Source: an uncultured Lachnospiraceae bacterium (GTDB taxonomy: Bacteria > Bacillota > Clostridia > Lachnospirales > Lachnospiraceae). Taken from it: a DNA stretch of 14,644 nt. Location: NCBI GenBank assembly GCA_905236585.1, contig CAJOQZ010000294.1, forward strand, positions 1 to 14,644. The letters are read 5' to 3'. The position numbers and the translations under genes are program-made. Below are positions 1-7,563 of the stretch, one piece after another. Every line of letters begins with the position of its first letter. The first letter of the stretch is position 1. The notes under the pieces were generated by a model. That model ran no database searches. It had not been told where the DNA came from and was given only the letters and a program-made list of their open reading frames with translations.

Positions 1-2
1 AT

Positions 3-476
3 GACGTGTTCGGCGGCGTGGATTTCAACGATGCTGAAGCGGTCAAAAAGTTTTTGGACGCGAACCATATCGCCCTTCCCGAAGCGGAACCTGCGACCGA
101 TATCCAGGAAAGCGATGTACCGTCGGATCTGCATGTGCCCGCCGCCATCTCGGATAGTGAAATGGAGAATATGGTATTTGGCATGAAGAATGCTGCTGTA
201 GACCTGTTTATCGATGTGTTTTCCAAACCTGTCGGAATCGAAGGTTATATTGGATGGACAAAAAAGATGCAGGCGGAAAATGTTGCCGATTTCCTGAACA
301 GGGTAAAAGAAAAGGATGAGGTGTTCCGACCGATGTCGGTTCAGTTTGCAAGGATGAAGACGGCGCAGGATGCGGAAGAAAGGGCGGAGATCTTCAAGGC
401 GCTTCTTGCGACGGTATTGGACAGCCTGCCGACCAAAAAACTCCGATCCCTTATGAGGAAGGAAAATATCACGTAA
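3..476 (+). CDS. C-terminal fragment of an unrecognised protein (5' end outside window)
   Basis: The reading frame is open from the left edge of the window to a TAA at 474-476, giving 158 residues. A GTG at position 6 could serve as a start, but no ribosome binding site can be seen before it and the frame continues upstream, so I treat the gene as cut by the edge. The visible part has a Glu/Asp/Pro/Ala-rich, probably flexible stretch (about residues 25-50 of the fragment) followed by a mostly helical, mixed-charge domain. There are no cysteines, no membrane segments and no motif I recognise. It is followed directly by a strong hairpin terminator at 483-537. It points away from the peptide cluster and is probably unrelated to it. 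Function unknown. Confidence 0.6.
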   Translation, partial: DVFGGVDFNDAEAVKKFLDANHIALPEAEPATDIQESDVPSDLHVPAAISDSEMENMVFGMKNAAVDLFIDVFSKPVGIEGYIGWTKKMQAENVADFLNRVKEKDEVFRPMSVQFARMKTAQDAEERAEIFKALLATVLDSLPTKKLRSLMRKENIT

Positions 477-482
477 CGCTTT

Positions 483-537
483 CGAAAAAAAGCAGCCTTT
501 TATGTAGTATTCTCTCCCTACGTAAAAGACTGCTTTT
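483..537. terminator. Bidirectional intrinsic terminator
   Basis: Arms at 488-507 and 518-537 form a 20-bp stem with one mismatch (496/529) and one G-T pair (503/522) around a 10-nt loop. Read on the minus strand, the stem runs directly into seven T (complement of 485-491), a textbook rho-independent terminator for the precursor gene that ends at 617. On the plus strand it follows the stop codon at 476 and ends in four T, so it can also end the left-edge gene. Confidence is higher for the minus direction. Confidence 0.85.
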
Positions 538-616
538 ATGCCATTTTCATATATGGCTTTTGGCTTATTCCTGCTTCGATACGATCATCCGTTAAGGATG
601 CAGGACGATTCGCCTC

Positions 617-814
617 TTACTGCCATGCGCAGCAATAAAACGCGCTTGCGCTTCCGCCTGCGGAAATCATCTCCATGTTCTCCTTGGTAAGCTTCTTGCC
701 GCAGAATCCTTCCAACTCTTCCTGGGAAAGTTCCTTGCTGTATTTATCGATAATTTCCTTCTTCGCTTCGTCAGATGCTGCCGCCTCTAATTCTTCCTTA
801 ATCTTATCAACCAT
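617..814 (-). CDS. RiPP precursor peptide with double-glycine leader and 11-residue core
   Basis: This 65-residue peptide reads as a modified-peptide substrate. Residues 1-52 are a charged helical leader rich in Glu and Lys, including a LSQEELEGF stretch typical of double-glycine leaders. Gly53-Gly54 is the predicted cut site for the C39 protease of the peptidase-ABC gene at 4558-6729. The remaining core is SASAFYCCAWQ (55-65), with adjacent Cys61 and Cys62, three aromatic residues and two serines, all plausible modification sites; Cys38 lies in the leader. The ATG at 812-814 has a strong AAAGGAGA site (823-830) eight bases upstream and a consensus promoter further back; a strong terminator follows. 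It stands alone as a transcript, divergent from the radical SAM gene. The precursor role is inferred from size, leader form and neighbours. The leader is not a clear Nif11 or nitrile-hydratase type, and I do not recognise the family. Confidence 0.82.
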   Translation of the reverse strand: MVDKIKEELEAAASDEAKKEIIDKYSKELSQEELEGFCGKKLTKENMEMISAGGSASAFYCCAWQ

Positions 815-822
815 TTTGCTTT

Positions 823-830
823 TCTCCTTT
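823..830 (-). promoter_or_regulatory. Strong ribosome binding site of the precursor gene
   Basis: Minus-strand AAAGGAGA lies eight bases before the ATG at 814. It fixes the start of the short precursor gene and suggests high expression. Confidence 0.85.
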
Positions 831-854
831 CATATAGTACATAAAAAACTAATC

Positions 855-870
855 GTTGTTCAAAAACAAC
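855..870. promoter_or_regulatory. Small palindrome at the precursor transcription start (possible operator)
   Basis: GTTGTT (855-860) and AACAAC (865-870) form a 6-bp inverted repeat with a 4-nt spacer. It coincides with the predicted start point of the precursor transcript and overlaps the candidate plus-strand -35 box. It could be an operator or a weak leader hairpin. It is AT-rich and short, so the evidence is thin. Confidence 0.3.
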
Positions 871-884
871 AATTGTATTATACT
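856..884 (+). promoter_or_regulatory. Candidate divergent promoter for the radical SAM gene
   Basis: TTGTTC (856-861) and TATACT (879-884) are 17 bp apart on the plus strand and overlap the precursor promoter on the other strand. If used, the radical SAM transcript would carry a leader of about 235 nt containing both the 59-bp palindrome and structured repeat A. The -35 box is weak. No better promoter was noticed between here and the ATG at 1125. Confidence 0.35.
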
Positions 885-906
885 AAATGTCAAGACGCAT
901 TGTCAA
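877..906 (-). promoter_or_regulatory. Consensus sigma-A promoter of the precursor gene
   Basis: On the minus strand, TTGACA (901-906) and TATAAT (877-882) are both perfect consensus hexamers, 18 bp apart. Transcription would start near 870, giving a leader of about 55 nt before the ATG at 814. A second TTGACA at 888-893 is only 5 bp from the -10 box and is better explained as part of a direct repeat than as a -35 box. A strong dedicated promoter fits an abundantly made precursor peptide. Confidence 0.8.
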
Positions 907-909
907 GAC
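888..909 (-). repeat. Tandem 9-bp direct repeat over the precursor -35 region
   Basis: GTCTTGACA occurs twice on the minus strand (complement of 888-896 and 901-909), separated by 4 bp, so the period is 13 bp. One copy contains the -35 box and the other lies in the spacer. Direct repeats in this position are common binding sites for regulators, but no regulator gene is in the window and chance duplication of a -35-like sequence is possible. Confidence 0.5.
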
Positions 910-928
910 AATACCAAAGTGTAGCGGA

Positions 929-1003
929 GATCAATTGTTACCATTCACGAACTAACCGATTGCCTTTCGTCTTAGATAAATCCGTGAATGGTAACGATCA
1001 ATT
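929..1003. repeat. 59-bp palindrome bounded by 8-bp direct repeats (possible miniature insertion)
   Basis: Perfect 13-bp inverted arms GTTACCATTCACG (937-949) and its complement (983-995) enclose 33 bases. The arms are immediately flanked by identical direct repeats GATCAATT at 929-936 and 996-1003. That is the arrangement left by an inserted element with terminal inverted repeats and an 8-bp target duplication, though 59 bp is very short for one. Inside the loop, CTAA/TTAG and CGA/TCG can also pair on the minus strand, so it may instead be a structured intergenic repeat. It carries no protein. Confidence 0.55.
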
Positions 1004-1015
1004 TTCATCATCCTT

Positions 1016-1090
1016 CCTTGAGAACAAACAAATCCCCGTGTTCGACGGCAAAAATGCCTTTACCTCACACGGAGATTCGTTTGTTCTTAA
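1016..1090 (-). repeat. Structured intergenic repeat, copy A
   Basis: Read on the minus strand, about 20 bp of outer stem (from AACAAACGAATC onward) closes on an internal loop and an inner hairpin GGCA-TTTT-TGCC. The outer arms pair almost completely if G-U pairs are allowed, and more of the non-Watson-Crick positions are G-U on the minus strand than on the plus strand. A copy with the same core and a different but still paired outer stem is at 11501-11575. There is no T-run after the stem, so it is not a canonical terminator. It lies between the precursor promoter and the radical SAM start. Confidence 0.7.
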
Positions 1091-1124
1091 GATAAAATGG
1101 CAATTCTTATGAAAGTGTGCGATC

Positions 1125-2417
1125 ATGAAATATAAACTATCAGAATATAATAATCTTTTCACCCGCGGCGAACACACCTATCTTTGGAACACTTTCTCCG
1201 ACGCCCTTCTTAATATGGACGAGGACGCCCTTTCTTTTGTTCGTTCCTTTGACGGCTGCGATCACTCCGGGGAATTTTATTTTGACGTCCTCAAGAAAAA
1301 CCGCTGCATCGTTCCCTGCGGTCTGAACGAATTAAATCAGGTTCTCAAAGAAGAAAAGATTTCCATACTCTCCCCCAACCAGAAGGTTCTTCACCTGACG
1401 ATTGCGCCCGGTCTCGGGTGCAATTATAACTGCGTTTACTGTTTTGAAAAGCATCGTGACATTTCGGAAGCAATGTCCGTTGAAACGCAGGAAGAATTGG
1501 CTCGTTATATCATTTCCCTCGCCAAAAACAATCCGGCTCTTGAATATGTCATGATCCGTTGGTTTGGAGGCGAACCGCTGCTATATATGGACGCAGTCAC
1601 GCATATCAGCGACCTGATCATACCTTATTTTGATTCGGTAAATATAAAATACTACGCCGAGATCGTTACCAATGGACGGTTCCTTTCAACGGAGAACGCA
1701 CACAAACTAAAAGCATGCAGGGTAAGCCATGTGCAGCTGCCCATAGATGGCATGCCGGAATATTATATGTCGCAGAAAAAGGCGTCCGCAGACGACTTTG
1801 AAAAGACCGTACAAAACGTGATCGCCGCCTGCGATATTCTGCCGATCCATATCCGCATCAATATAGCGGACAATAAAAAAGACGCGCTGGAACTGACCCG
1901 CTTCCTTCTCGATGAAAAAAAACTGGACGGAAAAGTAAAGATAAACATCGCGCACGTCCGAAACTACGATTGCCCGTACTGCGACCATGAAAGCGAATCC
2001 CACAGAAACTTCATCGCTTTTGAAAAGATTTTCCTGGAAGAATTTCTGCATGGGAACAAATATTCTCTCAAATCCCTGTCCATAAGCATCCCCAAACGCC
2101 GTCCGGCGAACTGCTATTGCATCTGTGCAAAAAATCATGTCATCGGACCAAAGGGTGAACTCTACCGATGCGAGCATCATCTCGGCAGAAAGGAATACTG
2201 CGTAGGCAGCATATCAGACGGAGAATACCATAACGACATCGACATGAAGTTCATCCACTACAAGCACCCCGAAAAATGCCTCCAATGCACGGTATTTCCT
2301 ATGTGCTTAAGCGGATGCTTAAACTATAACCTCTCCATGGCATGCGACGAATACAAAGAGCACCTGTTTGACCTGCTCCTTGCCGCATACCAGGCAAAAG
2401 AAGGCGAAAAGGCGTGA
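1125..2417 (+). CDS. Radical SAM/SPASM peptide maturase
   Basis: A 430-residue cytoplasmic enzyme of the radical SAM family that modifies RiPP precursors. Cys99, Cys103 and Cys106 form the CxxxCxxC motif that binds the SAM-cleaving [4Fe-4S] cluster. A glycine-rich GGEP motif follows, as expected for SAM binding. The C-terminal SPASM domain is well formed: Cys334 and Cys349 with the G-x4-C pattern, Cys359, then CxxCx5CxxxC at 385-398 and a final Cys407, enough to hold auxiliary clusters. Residues 1-85 (YNNLF, GEHTYLWNTF) resemble the N-terminal region usual in peptide-modifying SPASM enzymes and may contact the leader. An in-frame TGA lies just upstream at 1110-1112, so 1125 is the first possible ATG; its ribosome binding site is weak. 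It is divergent from the precursor and convergent with the exporter operon. The reaction (thioether, C-C crosslink, epimerisation or other) cannot be told from sequence. Confidence 0.93.
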   Translation: MKYKLSEYNNLFTRGEHTYLWNTFSDALLNMDEDALSFVRSFDGCDHSGEFYFDVLKKNRCIVPCGLNELNQVLKEEKISILSPNQKVLHLTIAPGLGCNYNCVYCFEKHRDISEAMSVETQEELARYIISLAKNNPALEYVMIRWFGGEPLLYMDAVTHISDLIIPYFDSVNIKYYAEIVTNGRFLSTENAHKLKACRVSHVQLPIDGMPEYYMSQKKASADDFEKTVQNVIAACDILPIHIRINIADNKKDALELTRFLLDEKKLDGKVKINIAHVRNYDCPYCDHESESHRNFIAFEKIFLEEFLHGNKYSLKSLSISIPKRRPANCYCICAKNHVIGPKGELYRCEHHLGRKEYCVGSISDGEYHNDIDMKFIHYKHPEKCLQCTVFPMCLSGCLNYNLSMACDEYKEHLFDLLLAAYQAKEGEKA

Positions 2418-2425
2418 GACGCTTG
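2409..2425. terminator. Weak hairpin between convergent genes
   Basis: The radical SAM stop (2415-2417) and the ABC gene stop (2427-2429) are separated by 9 bp. A short hairpin with a GAG loop (GCGT/ACGC core, near 2410-2424) spans the junction, but it lacks a T-run on either strand. It is the only terminator-like structure seen here and may be chance; the two transcripts probably overlap at their 3' ends. Confidence 0.25.
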
Positions 2426-2426
2426 T

Positions 2427-4577
2427 CTATAACAGGTTCCTTTGCGCCATCCGCGCAAAGACCCCGTTCTTATCCATCAGTTCGCGGAATGTGCCCATTT
2501 CGCATATTGTTCCGCCATCAAGTACAATGATCTTGTCGCAATCCACGATGGTGGACAGCCGGTGCGCCACCACGATCCTCGTGACCCCCATATGATCCAG
2601 ATTCTTTTTTACCATGTCCTGCGTAATGTTGTCTAAGGCGGAGGTCGCCTCATCTAAGATCAGTATCTTCGGATTGTTGACCAACGCCCTGGCAAGGACG
2701 ATCCTTTGCTTCTGCCCTCCCGAAACCAGTTCGGATTCATTGGAGAGGATCGTATAATACTTCATCGGGAAGTGTTCGATCTCCTCCGCGATGGCGGCAA
2801 GCCTTGCAGCGGACGCGACTTTCTCCATGTCCGGCTCTTCTTCCATCCCGATATTCAGTTTTACGCTGCCGTTTATGATCCCTTCATTTTGCAGCACAAC
2901 TCCCATCTGCTTCCTCATCGACTGCAGATCGATCCGGCTGATATCTATGTCGTCTATCAATATATTTCCCGCCCTCGGGGCGTCAAATCCCAAAAGCAGC
3001 CTTATCATTGTACTTTTCCCGGAGCCGGATTCTCCCACTATGGCAACATATTCGCCCGGCTCTATCACAAAGGATATATCCCTTAAGGTCAGGGCGTTCC
3101 CTCCGTCGTAAGAATAGTCAACGTGGCTGAATTCAATTTTGCCCTTCATCTCCAGACCCATCACGCCTTCTCCGGTCTTCTCCGCTTCCCCTTTCAGGAC
3201 AGTGCTTCCAAAGGATAAAAACGAAACATTTTGGATAATGGCATAGGCGGAATTGATAAGACCGATCAGGAAACTCATCAGCATGCTAAGGAGCGCCACG
3301 ACAATCGTGATGCCCGAAGCGCTGATGGTCCGGTCGGCATGTTCATATATCAGGATGAACATGAGAAACATTCCGAAACCGTTGACAGCATTCGCGATAA
3401 GGAGCGGCTGGGAAGATAGATGATCCATCTTCAGCCGACAGGTAAGATACCTTCCGTAAGCAACCGCAAACCGGTGAAAGAATCTGTCCTCCGCGGCATT
3501 GCATTTGATCACATCCATGGAGTCGATGATCTCTTTCCTTACCGCCGACAGGGTTTCCTGATTGTCATGCTGTTTTTTTGCCAGACGAAAAAAGATAATA
3601 CAAACCGTCATCGACAAAAGCAGATAGATAATCAGCATATCCATAAACGGCCGCTCGATGCCGCTGCTGATAAAGCGAAGCGCCACAACGCAAAGAATAC
3701 TGTATATCAAATACTGCATGCCGTTCAGCCCGTTGTTCAGCACCGCCTCAATGGCGTCGACGAAAGATATGAACGTTGTCACAAGTTCTCTGGACATACG
3801 CTTTTCATCACTTGATTTCAATGAGAAAAAATGCTTAAGGATCGCCGGAAAAGAACAGGACCGAACCTTTGTCGCAAATCGGAAATTCGTCCTCGCAACG
3901 ACGATATTCACGAAAAAAACAGCCGTGACCGCCAAAAGCGCTACGCATGCAGATACCATGAGACTGCTTTCTACGGCAATATCCGCCGCGCTTTTTTGAA
4001 ACAGTGAAAAACCAAGCGCTAATGCTCCGCCAACCACAAACGGCAGCAGCACGAGGGCAAGATAAATGATAAGTTCTTTCCTGCAATACCGGATAGCAGA
4101 CCACAAAAGTTCCGGCATGCTCTGTGAATCCGCCGACGGATAAACAAAGTAGGCAAAGGAACGTATCCGGTCTTTATTTTCTTCTGTTACTAAAACGCTT
4201 GTATTGTTATAGGGATCGACATAGTAATATCTCGCGCCCTTATGCACGACCAAAACCGGAGAGCCGTCCTCCTCATAGAACCCCAGAAAGTTGTCCAGAT
4301 CCAATTTATGCCAGTTGCTTTCCAAATAGAAGAAATCCCCCATGACTTTTTGGGATTTCATCAGATAAGCCAGTTTATTCTTCGCAATGTTCAGCCTCGA
4401 CGCATCAATCGGATATACCTTTATATTCTGTTTTTTTAAGAGTTCAATAAAAAAGAAGGCAAATTGATTCGCAGAGCCGTCAACAATATCCTCGCTGTTG
4501 GCATCGATAATCCCCGCAAGTATCAGATCATCCCGGCGGATCTTTTCACCTTTCCCACTACTTTGCATAACTATCAT
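2427..4577 (-). CDS. NHLM-type bacteriocin exporter, ABC permease/ATPase without active protease
   Basis: The second ABC protein of an NHLM-type export system. It begins with a roughly 150-residue soluble domain that includes PVLVVHKGARYYYVDP and a following FAYFVYP stretch, matching the family's N-terminal domain from memory. That domain looks like a degenerate C39 fold without a catalytic Cys/His. Hydrophobic membrane segments occupy about residues 170-460. The ATPase domain follows, with Walker A GESGSGKST near 515, signature VSGGQ near 618, Walker B ILILDEATSALD near 637 and switch His near 670. The ATG at 4577 has AGGAG just upstream; ATG 4568 is an alternative, and a longer frame from 4595 is less likely. 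The start overlaps the end of the peptidase-ABC gene by about 20 nt, so the two are translationally linked and probably form a heterodimer (inference). Last gene of its operon. Confidence 0.88.
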   Translation of the reverse strand: MIVMQSSGKGEKIRRDDLILAGIIDANSEDIVDGSANQFAFFFIELLKKQNIKVYPIDASRLNIAKNKLAYLMKSQKVMGDFFYLESNWHKLDLDNFLGFYEEDGSPVLVVHKGARYYYVDPYNNTSVLVTEENKDRIRSFAYFVYPSADSQSMPELLWSAIRYCRKELIIYLALVLLPFVVGGALALGFSLFQKSAADIAVESSLMVSACVALLAVTAVFFVNIVVARTNFRFATKVRSCSFPAILKHFFSLKSSDEKRMSRELVTTFISFVDAIEAVLNNGLNGMQYLIYSILCVVALRFISSGIERPFMDMLIIYLLLSMTVCIIFFRLAKKQHDNQETLSAVRKEIIDSMDVIKCNAAEDRFFHRFAVAYGRYLTCRLKMDHLSSQPLLIANAVNGFGMFLMFILIYEHADRTISASGITIVVALLSMLMSFLIGLINSAYAIIQNVSFLSFGSTVLKGEAEKTGEGVMGLEMKGKIEFSHVDYSYDGGNALTLRDISFVIEPGEYVAIVGESGSGKSTMIRLLLGFDAPRAGNILIDDIDISRIDLQSMRKQMGVVLQNEGIINGSVKLNIGMEEEPDMEKVASAARLAAIAEEIEHFPMKYYTILSNESELVSGGQKQRIVLARALVNNPKILILDEATSALDNITQDMVKKNLDHMGVTRIVVAHRLSTIVDCDKIIVLDGGTICEMGTFRELMDKNGVFARMAQRNLL

Positions 4578-6729
4578 TCGCTCCTGATGAAACAAGTTTT
4601 TTATAGATACCGTTCTCTATTTCTAAAAGATCATTATGTACTCCCTGCTCGACGATCTTTCCTTTATCCAAAACGATGATCTTATTGCAGTCCCTGATCG
4701 TGGACAGCCGGTGGGCAACAATAAGCACCGTTATATTCCGCTTTTTGATATGATCCATAACCTCTTTTTCCGTCAGCGTATCCAACGCGCTGGTCGCTTC
4801 ATCGAGTATGATCACCGCGGGATTTTTAACCAGCGCCCTTGCCAGCATCAGCCTCTGGATCTGTCCCCCGCTCATGTCGATATCCAGCGGGTCCAAAATC
4901 GTGTTAAAGCCCTTTTCTTTTTTCATAATGTCATGATAAATACAAGCGTCTTTCGCCGCCTGTTCTATCTGGGAAGCCGTAACTTTGGAATCAAGAAGCG
5001 CAATATTTTGGTTGATCGTTCCGTAAATTACGGTTGGTTTTTGCGCAACTACCGCTATATGATCCGCCAAAAGTTTTCTGTCTGTTTCCATGAAGGGCTC
5101 ATTGTCAATAATGATTTCCCCCTTCCATGGCAGGTACAGCCCTTCGACCAGTTGTAACAAGGTGCTCTTGCCGCAGCCCGAAGAACCCACAAAGGCAACG
5201 CTCTCCCCCGGCTCCACGGAAACGCTGACATTTTTGATCACCGGCGGCATGGAGGGATTATAGCCGAATACCAGATTTTTGATTTCTATCCTACCCTCAA
5301 AATTCCTTTCCTTATCCGAACTGCTCCTTGCAATCGCCCTGTCCCTTTTTTCTTCCTTTACATCTTTTAGCGTGCTTATCGTAACGACATGATTCTGAAA
5401 ATCATTGAGGTTCATGACAAAGTTGCTCAGCGGGATAAACAAAAAAACGGCAAGGCTCTGGCACGCCGCCACCTTTCCCAACGTAAGGGCTTCGGCGGAT
5501 GCCAGATAAGTTCCCAGTATCAGAACGATCATCTGTAAAAAAACAGGGACAATGACCGGTATGACCTGAACGACCGAGAGTTTATTTTTCGCGGCATTCA
5601 TAACATTTTCATAACTATAGTACGCATACATGGTCTTTTTCATGGAATAGTTTTCGGATGCGGTCGATTTTATCGTATCGAACAGTTTTACATTCTGATA
5701 GATTTCAGAATAGAACTTGTTCATTTCGTTTTTTCCGCGAATGCACATATTCCGAAAGCCGCTCATAAACACATTCAGAATCAGTAAAATGGCTGAAATA
5801 ACCGCCGATACGACAAGCGCGATCGGGATGCTGTACCGGAACAGCATAACAAGGTAAATTACCGAAAAGACCAGATCGAACATTGCCGAAATAACCTTAT
5901 TCGTCAGAAAATCGGTAAGGTCGTTAATCGCCATTAACTTTGCTTCCGTCGTCGAATGGTTTCGCTTTTGAAAATAGTCAAAGGGAAGCGAAAGAATTTT
6001 CTTTATGACGTACCGTGACAGTTCCGCCGACTGAACCCTTTCAAAATTGATCATCACATGCTTTTGAAATTCCAGCACAAAGATCTGAACAAACAAAAAG
6101 CCCGCAAACGCTAAAAAATACTGGCTTAAATCCGCGGTAAAATTCCCGTCGAGGTATCTGTCCATAAAAAGGCGTTCCATTTCCGGTATGATGAGCCCCA
6201 GAACATGAGATAACACCGATAAAACGCCCATGAAAAGAAGCGCGTTTTTCTTGTTGGAAATGAGATTCCATATATACTCTGTTTCGCGGAAAGGTTTCCC
6301 GCCCTTTTGAAAATCCTCGCCCTTTTTGAAGGTCACAATGACTTTGGAAAAATAGCGGGCAAATTCTTCTTTTTCCAGTTCTCTGTGTCCGATTGCCGGA
6401 TCGCACACATATACATTCTTATCCGAGACGCCCTCAATAACAATGAAATGGTACCCCTTCCAGAAGCCAATACAGGGAAAACTGACCCCCGTCAGTGCAG
6501 CGTCTATCTGATACGCCTCTGCTATAAGTCCGTACTGTTCCGCCGCCGTAACAATGTCAAAGACGCTGCATCCGTCCTTGCTGACCTTGCATGCTTCTCT
6601 AAGGTTGATGATGCTGTCATACCTGCCGTAATACCCCAATATCATGCCAAGCGACGCGGCGCCGCACTCACAGGATTCATTTTGAAGGATCTGCGGCACC
6701 CTGACCTTATTTTTCTTCTTTATCTCCAA
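4558..6729 (-). CDS. Peptidase-containing ABC transporter (PCAT), NHLM type
   Basis: A 723-residue membrane exporter that removes the leader after Gly-Gly and exports the peptide. The N-terminal C39 domain (1-130) has all expected catalytic parts: Gln16, Cys22 in ECGAA, His94 in GYHFIV and Asp110 in CDP. Transmembrane segments lie at about 165-450. The ATPase domain has Walker A GSSGCGKST near 513-521, signature MSGGQ near 618, Walker B VIILDEATSALD near 640 and a VAHRLS switch. The start is a TTG (6727-6729) directly after the TAA of the adaptor gene, with GGGAG eight bases upstream; no in-frame ATG is close. It is the likely processing protease for the precursor at 617-814, whose leader ends in SAGG. 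Confidence 0.93.
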   Translation of the reverse strand: MEIKKKNKVRVPQILQNESCECGAASLGMILGYYGRYDSIINLREACKVSKDGCSVFDIVTAAEQYGLIAEAYQIDAALTGVSFPCIGFWKGYHFIVIEGVSDKNVYVCDPAIGHRELEKEEFARYFSKVIVTFKKGEDFQKGGKPFRETEYIWNLISNKKNALLFMGVLSVLSHVLGLIIPEMERLFMDRYLDGNFTADLSQYFLAFAGFLFVQIFVLEFQKHVMINFERVQSAELSRYVIKKILSLPFDYFQKRNHSTTEAKLMAINDLTDFLTNKVISAMFDLVFSVIYLVMLFRYSIPIALVVSAVISAILLILNVFMSGFRNMCIRGKNEMNKFYSEIYQNVKLFDTIKSTASENYSMKKTMYAYYSYENVMNAAKNKLSVVQVIPVIVPVFLQMIVLILGTYLASAEALTLGKVAACQSLAVFLFIPLSNFVMNLNDFQNHVVTISTLKDVKEEKRDRAIARSSSDKERNFEGRIEIKNLVFGYNPSMPPVIKNVSVSVEPGESVAFVGSSGCGKSTLLQLVEGLYLPWKGEIIIDNEPFMETDRKLLADHIAVVAQKPTVIYGTINQNIALLDSKVTASQIEQAAKDACIYHDIMKKEKGFNTILDPLDIDMSGGQIQRLMLARALVKNPAVIILDEATSALDTLTEKEVMDHIKKRNITVLIVAHRLSTIRDCNKIIVLDKGKIVEQGVHNDLLEIENGIYKKLVSSGANDSYAK

Positions 6730-7545
6730 TTACTCTTCTCCCAAAAACGCTTTATAGGGACTGATTTCGCCCACAATGAACGTCACATCGCAGGACGAGT
6801 TGATCTTCAAACTCGACGAATCGATTTTTCCCCTGGAAAAAACAAAATTGCCATCCGCATCCTTGTCTATCTTAATGACCACTACAAAGGAACCATTGCT
6901 CTCAAGCAAAGTATCCGCAACCATTTCATTTCCTATCATATGGGATAACCGTCTTTGGTTGATGAGCCTTAGATCAATATCGATAACCTCGCCGGTAAGA
7001 TAGCCGAACTTCTCCTCCGAAAAACCCTCAACCCGAACCTGCGCTTTCGCGCCTGTATCAATCAGATTTAAGGCTTCATAATCAACCAGCGCTATGACTA
7101 CGTCTAAATCCTGTGGGTCGCCTTTGATCATCGTCATCATCGGCGCTGCCTCACTTACCCGGTCCCCTTCATAACCGCTGACCTCCGTGACAAATCCCGA
7201 TGCATCACTGATGACGTCTATCATCTCTTTATCACCGCTTTGTCCTGCGACGCTTTTATCCGCCACAACACGGGCGATCAGATCGCCTTTATTTACATAG
7301 TCGGACATGCTGTAATTCATCTCGGAAATGGTTCCGCTCGTCGGTGCACTGACCTTTACCGCGGAATCCGCAGAATTGATAACTCCCTTTGCCGAAACCG
7401 TTTCCCGGATCGTTCCCGTAAACAGCCATATCCCCAGAGCCAAAAGCATCAGGATGACCGCAATGAAAAGGAGTTTGTCGCCCCTCCCAATGATATGCAG
7501 CATTTTGCTGTTATCTATTCTTTTTTGCTCATTATCTCTGCTCAT
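6730..7545 (-). CDS. HlyD-family secretion adaptor, NHLM type
   Basis: A membrane-anchored periplasmic-adaptor-like protein. After about 20 charged residues it has one strong transmembrane segment (LLFIAVILMLLALGIWLF), then SAKGVIN and the lipoyl/barrel halves (VKVSAPTSGTISEM ... GDLIARV and a second SGFVTEVSGYEGDRV), the usual HlyD arrangement. At about 270 residues it is short, with little coiled coil, as in other NHLM-type adaptors. I place the start at ATG 7545 (GGGA six bases upstream) rather than TTG 7557, because the latter lies almost on the stop of the YcaO gene and has no clear ribosome site. It abuts the peptidase-ABC gene with no gap, so the two are co-expressed. Confidence 0.88.
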   Translation of the reverse strand: MSRDNEQKRIDNSKMLHIIGRGDKLLFIAVILMLLALGIWLFTGTIRETVSAKGVINSADSAVKVSAPTSGTISEMNYSMSDYVNKGDLIARVVADKSVAGQSGDKEMIDVISDASGFVTEVSGYEGDRVSEAAPMMTMIKGDPQDLDVVIALVDYEALNLIDTGAKAQVRVEGFSEEKFGYLTGEVIDIDLRLINQRRLSHMIGNEMVADTLLESNGSFVVVIKIDKDADGNFVFSRGKIDSSSLKINSSCDVTFIVGEISPYKAFLGEE

Positions 7546-7563
7546 AATAATTCCCAATCGCTA

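Noticed and set aside
940..1015. An 18-codon minus-strand ORF (MKIDRYHSRIYLRRKAIG) with an AAGGA-like site, ending inside the 59-bp palindrome
   Set aside because: It lies inside the inverted repeat and reads off its arms; a purine-rich stretch before an ATG is expected by chance. Not supported as a leader peptide.
1016..1090. Repeat A as a simple intrinsic terminator
   Set aside because: The stem is long, but neither strand has a T-run after it, and no gene ends directly before it on either strand.
1016..1090. Repeat A or B as a known riboswitch
   Set aside because: I could not match the conserved core to any riboswitch class I know, and both copies sit upstream of, rather than clearly inside, the predicted leaders on the minus strand.
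929..1090. The 59-bp palindrome and repeat A as a short CRISPR-like array
   Set aside because: The two units differ in sequence and spacing, there is no series of repeats and no cas gene is in the window.
675..1112. Plus-strand 145-residue open frame across the precursor and spacer
   Set aside because: It is the complement of the precursor gene and runs through promoters and palindromes; no ribosome site or protein-like composition.
1707..2180. Minus-strand 157-residue open frame inside the radical SAM gene
   Set aside because: It is a complementary-frame shadow of a gene with clear radical SAM and SPASM motifs.
6307..6948. Plus-strand 213-residue open frame opposite the PCAT/HlyD junction
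   Set aside because: It crosses the boundary of two well-supported minus-strand genes and has no ribosome binding site.
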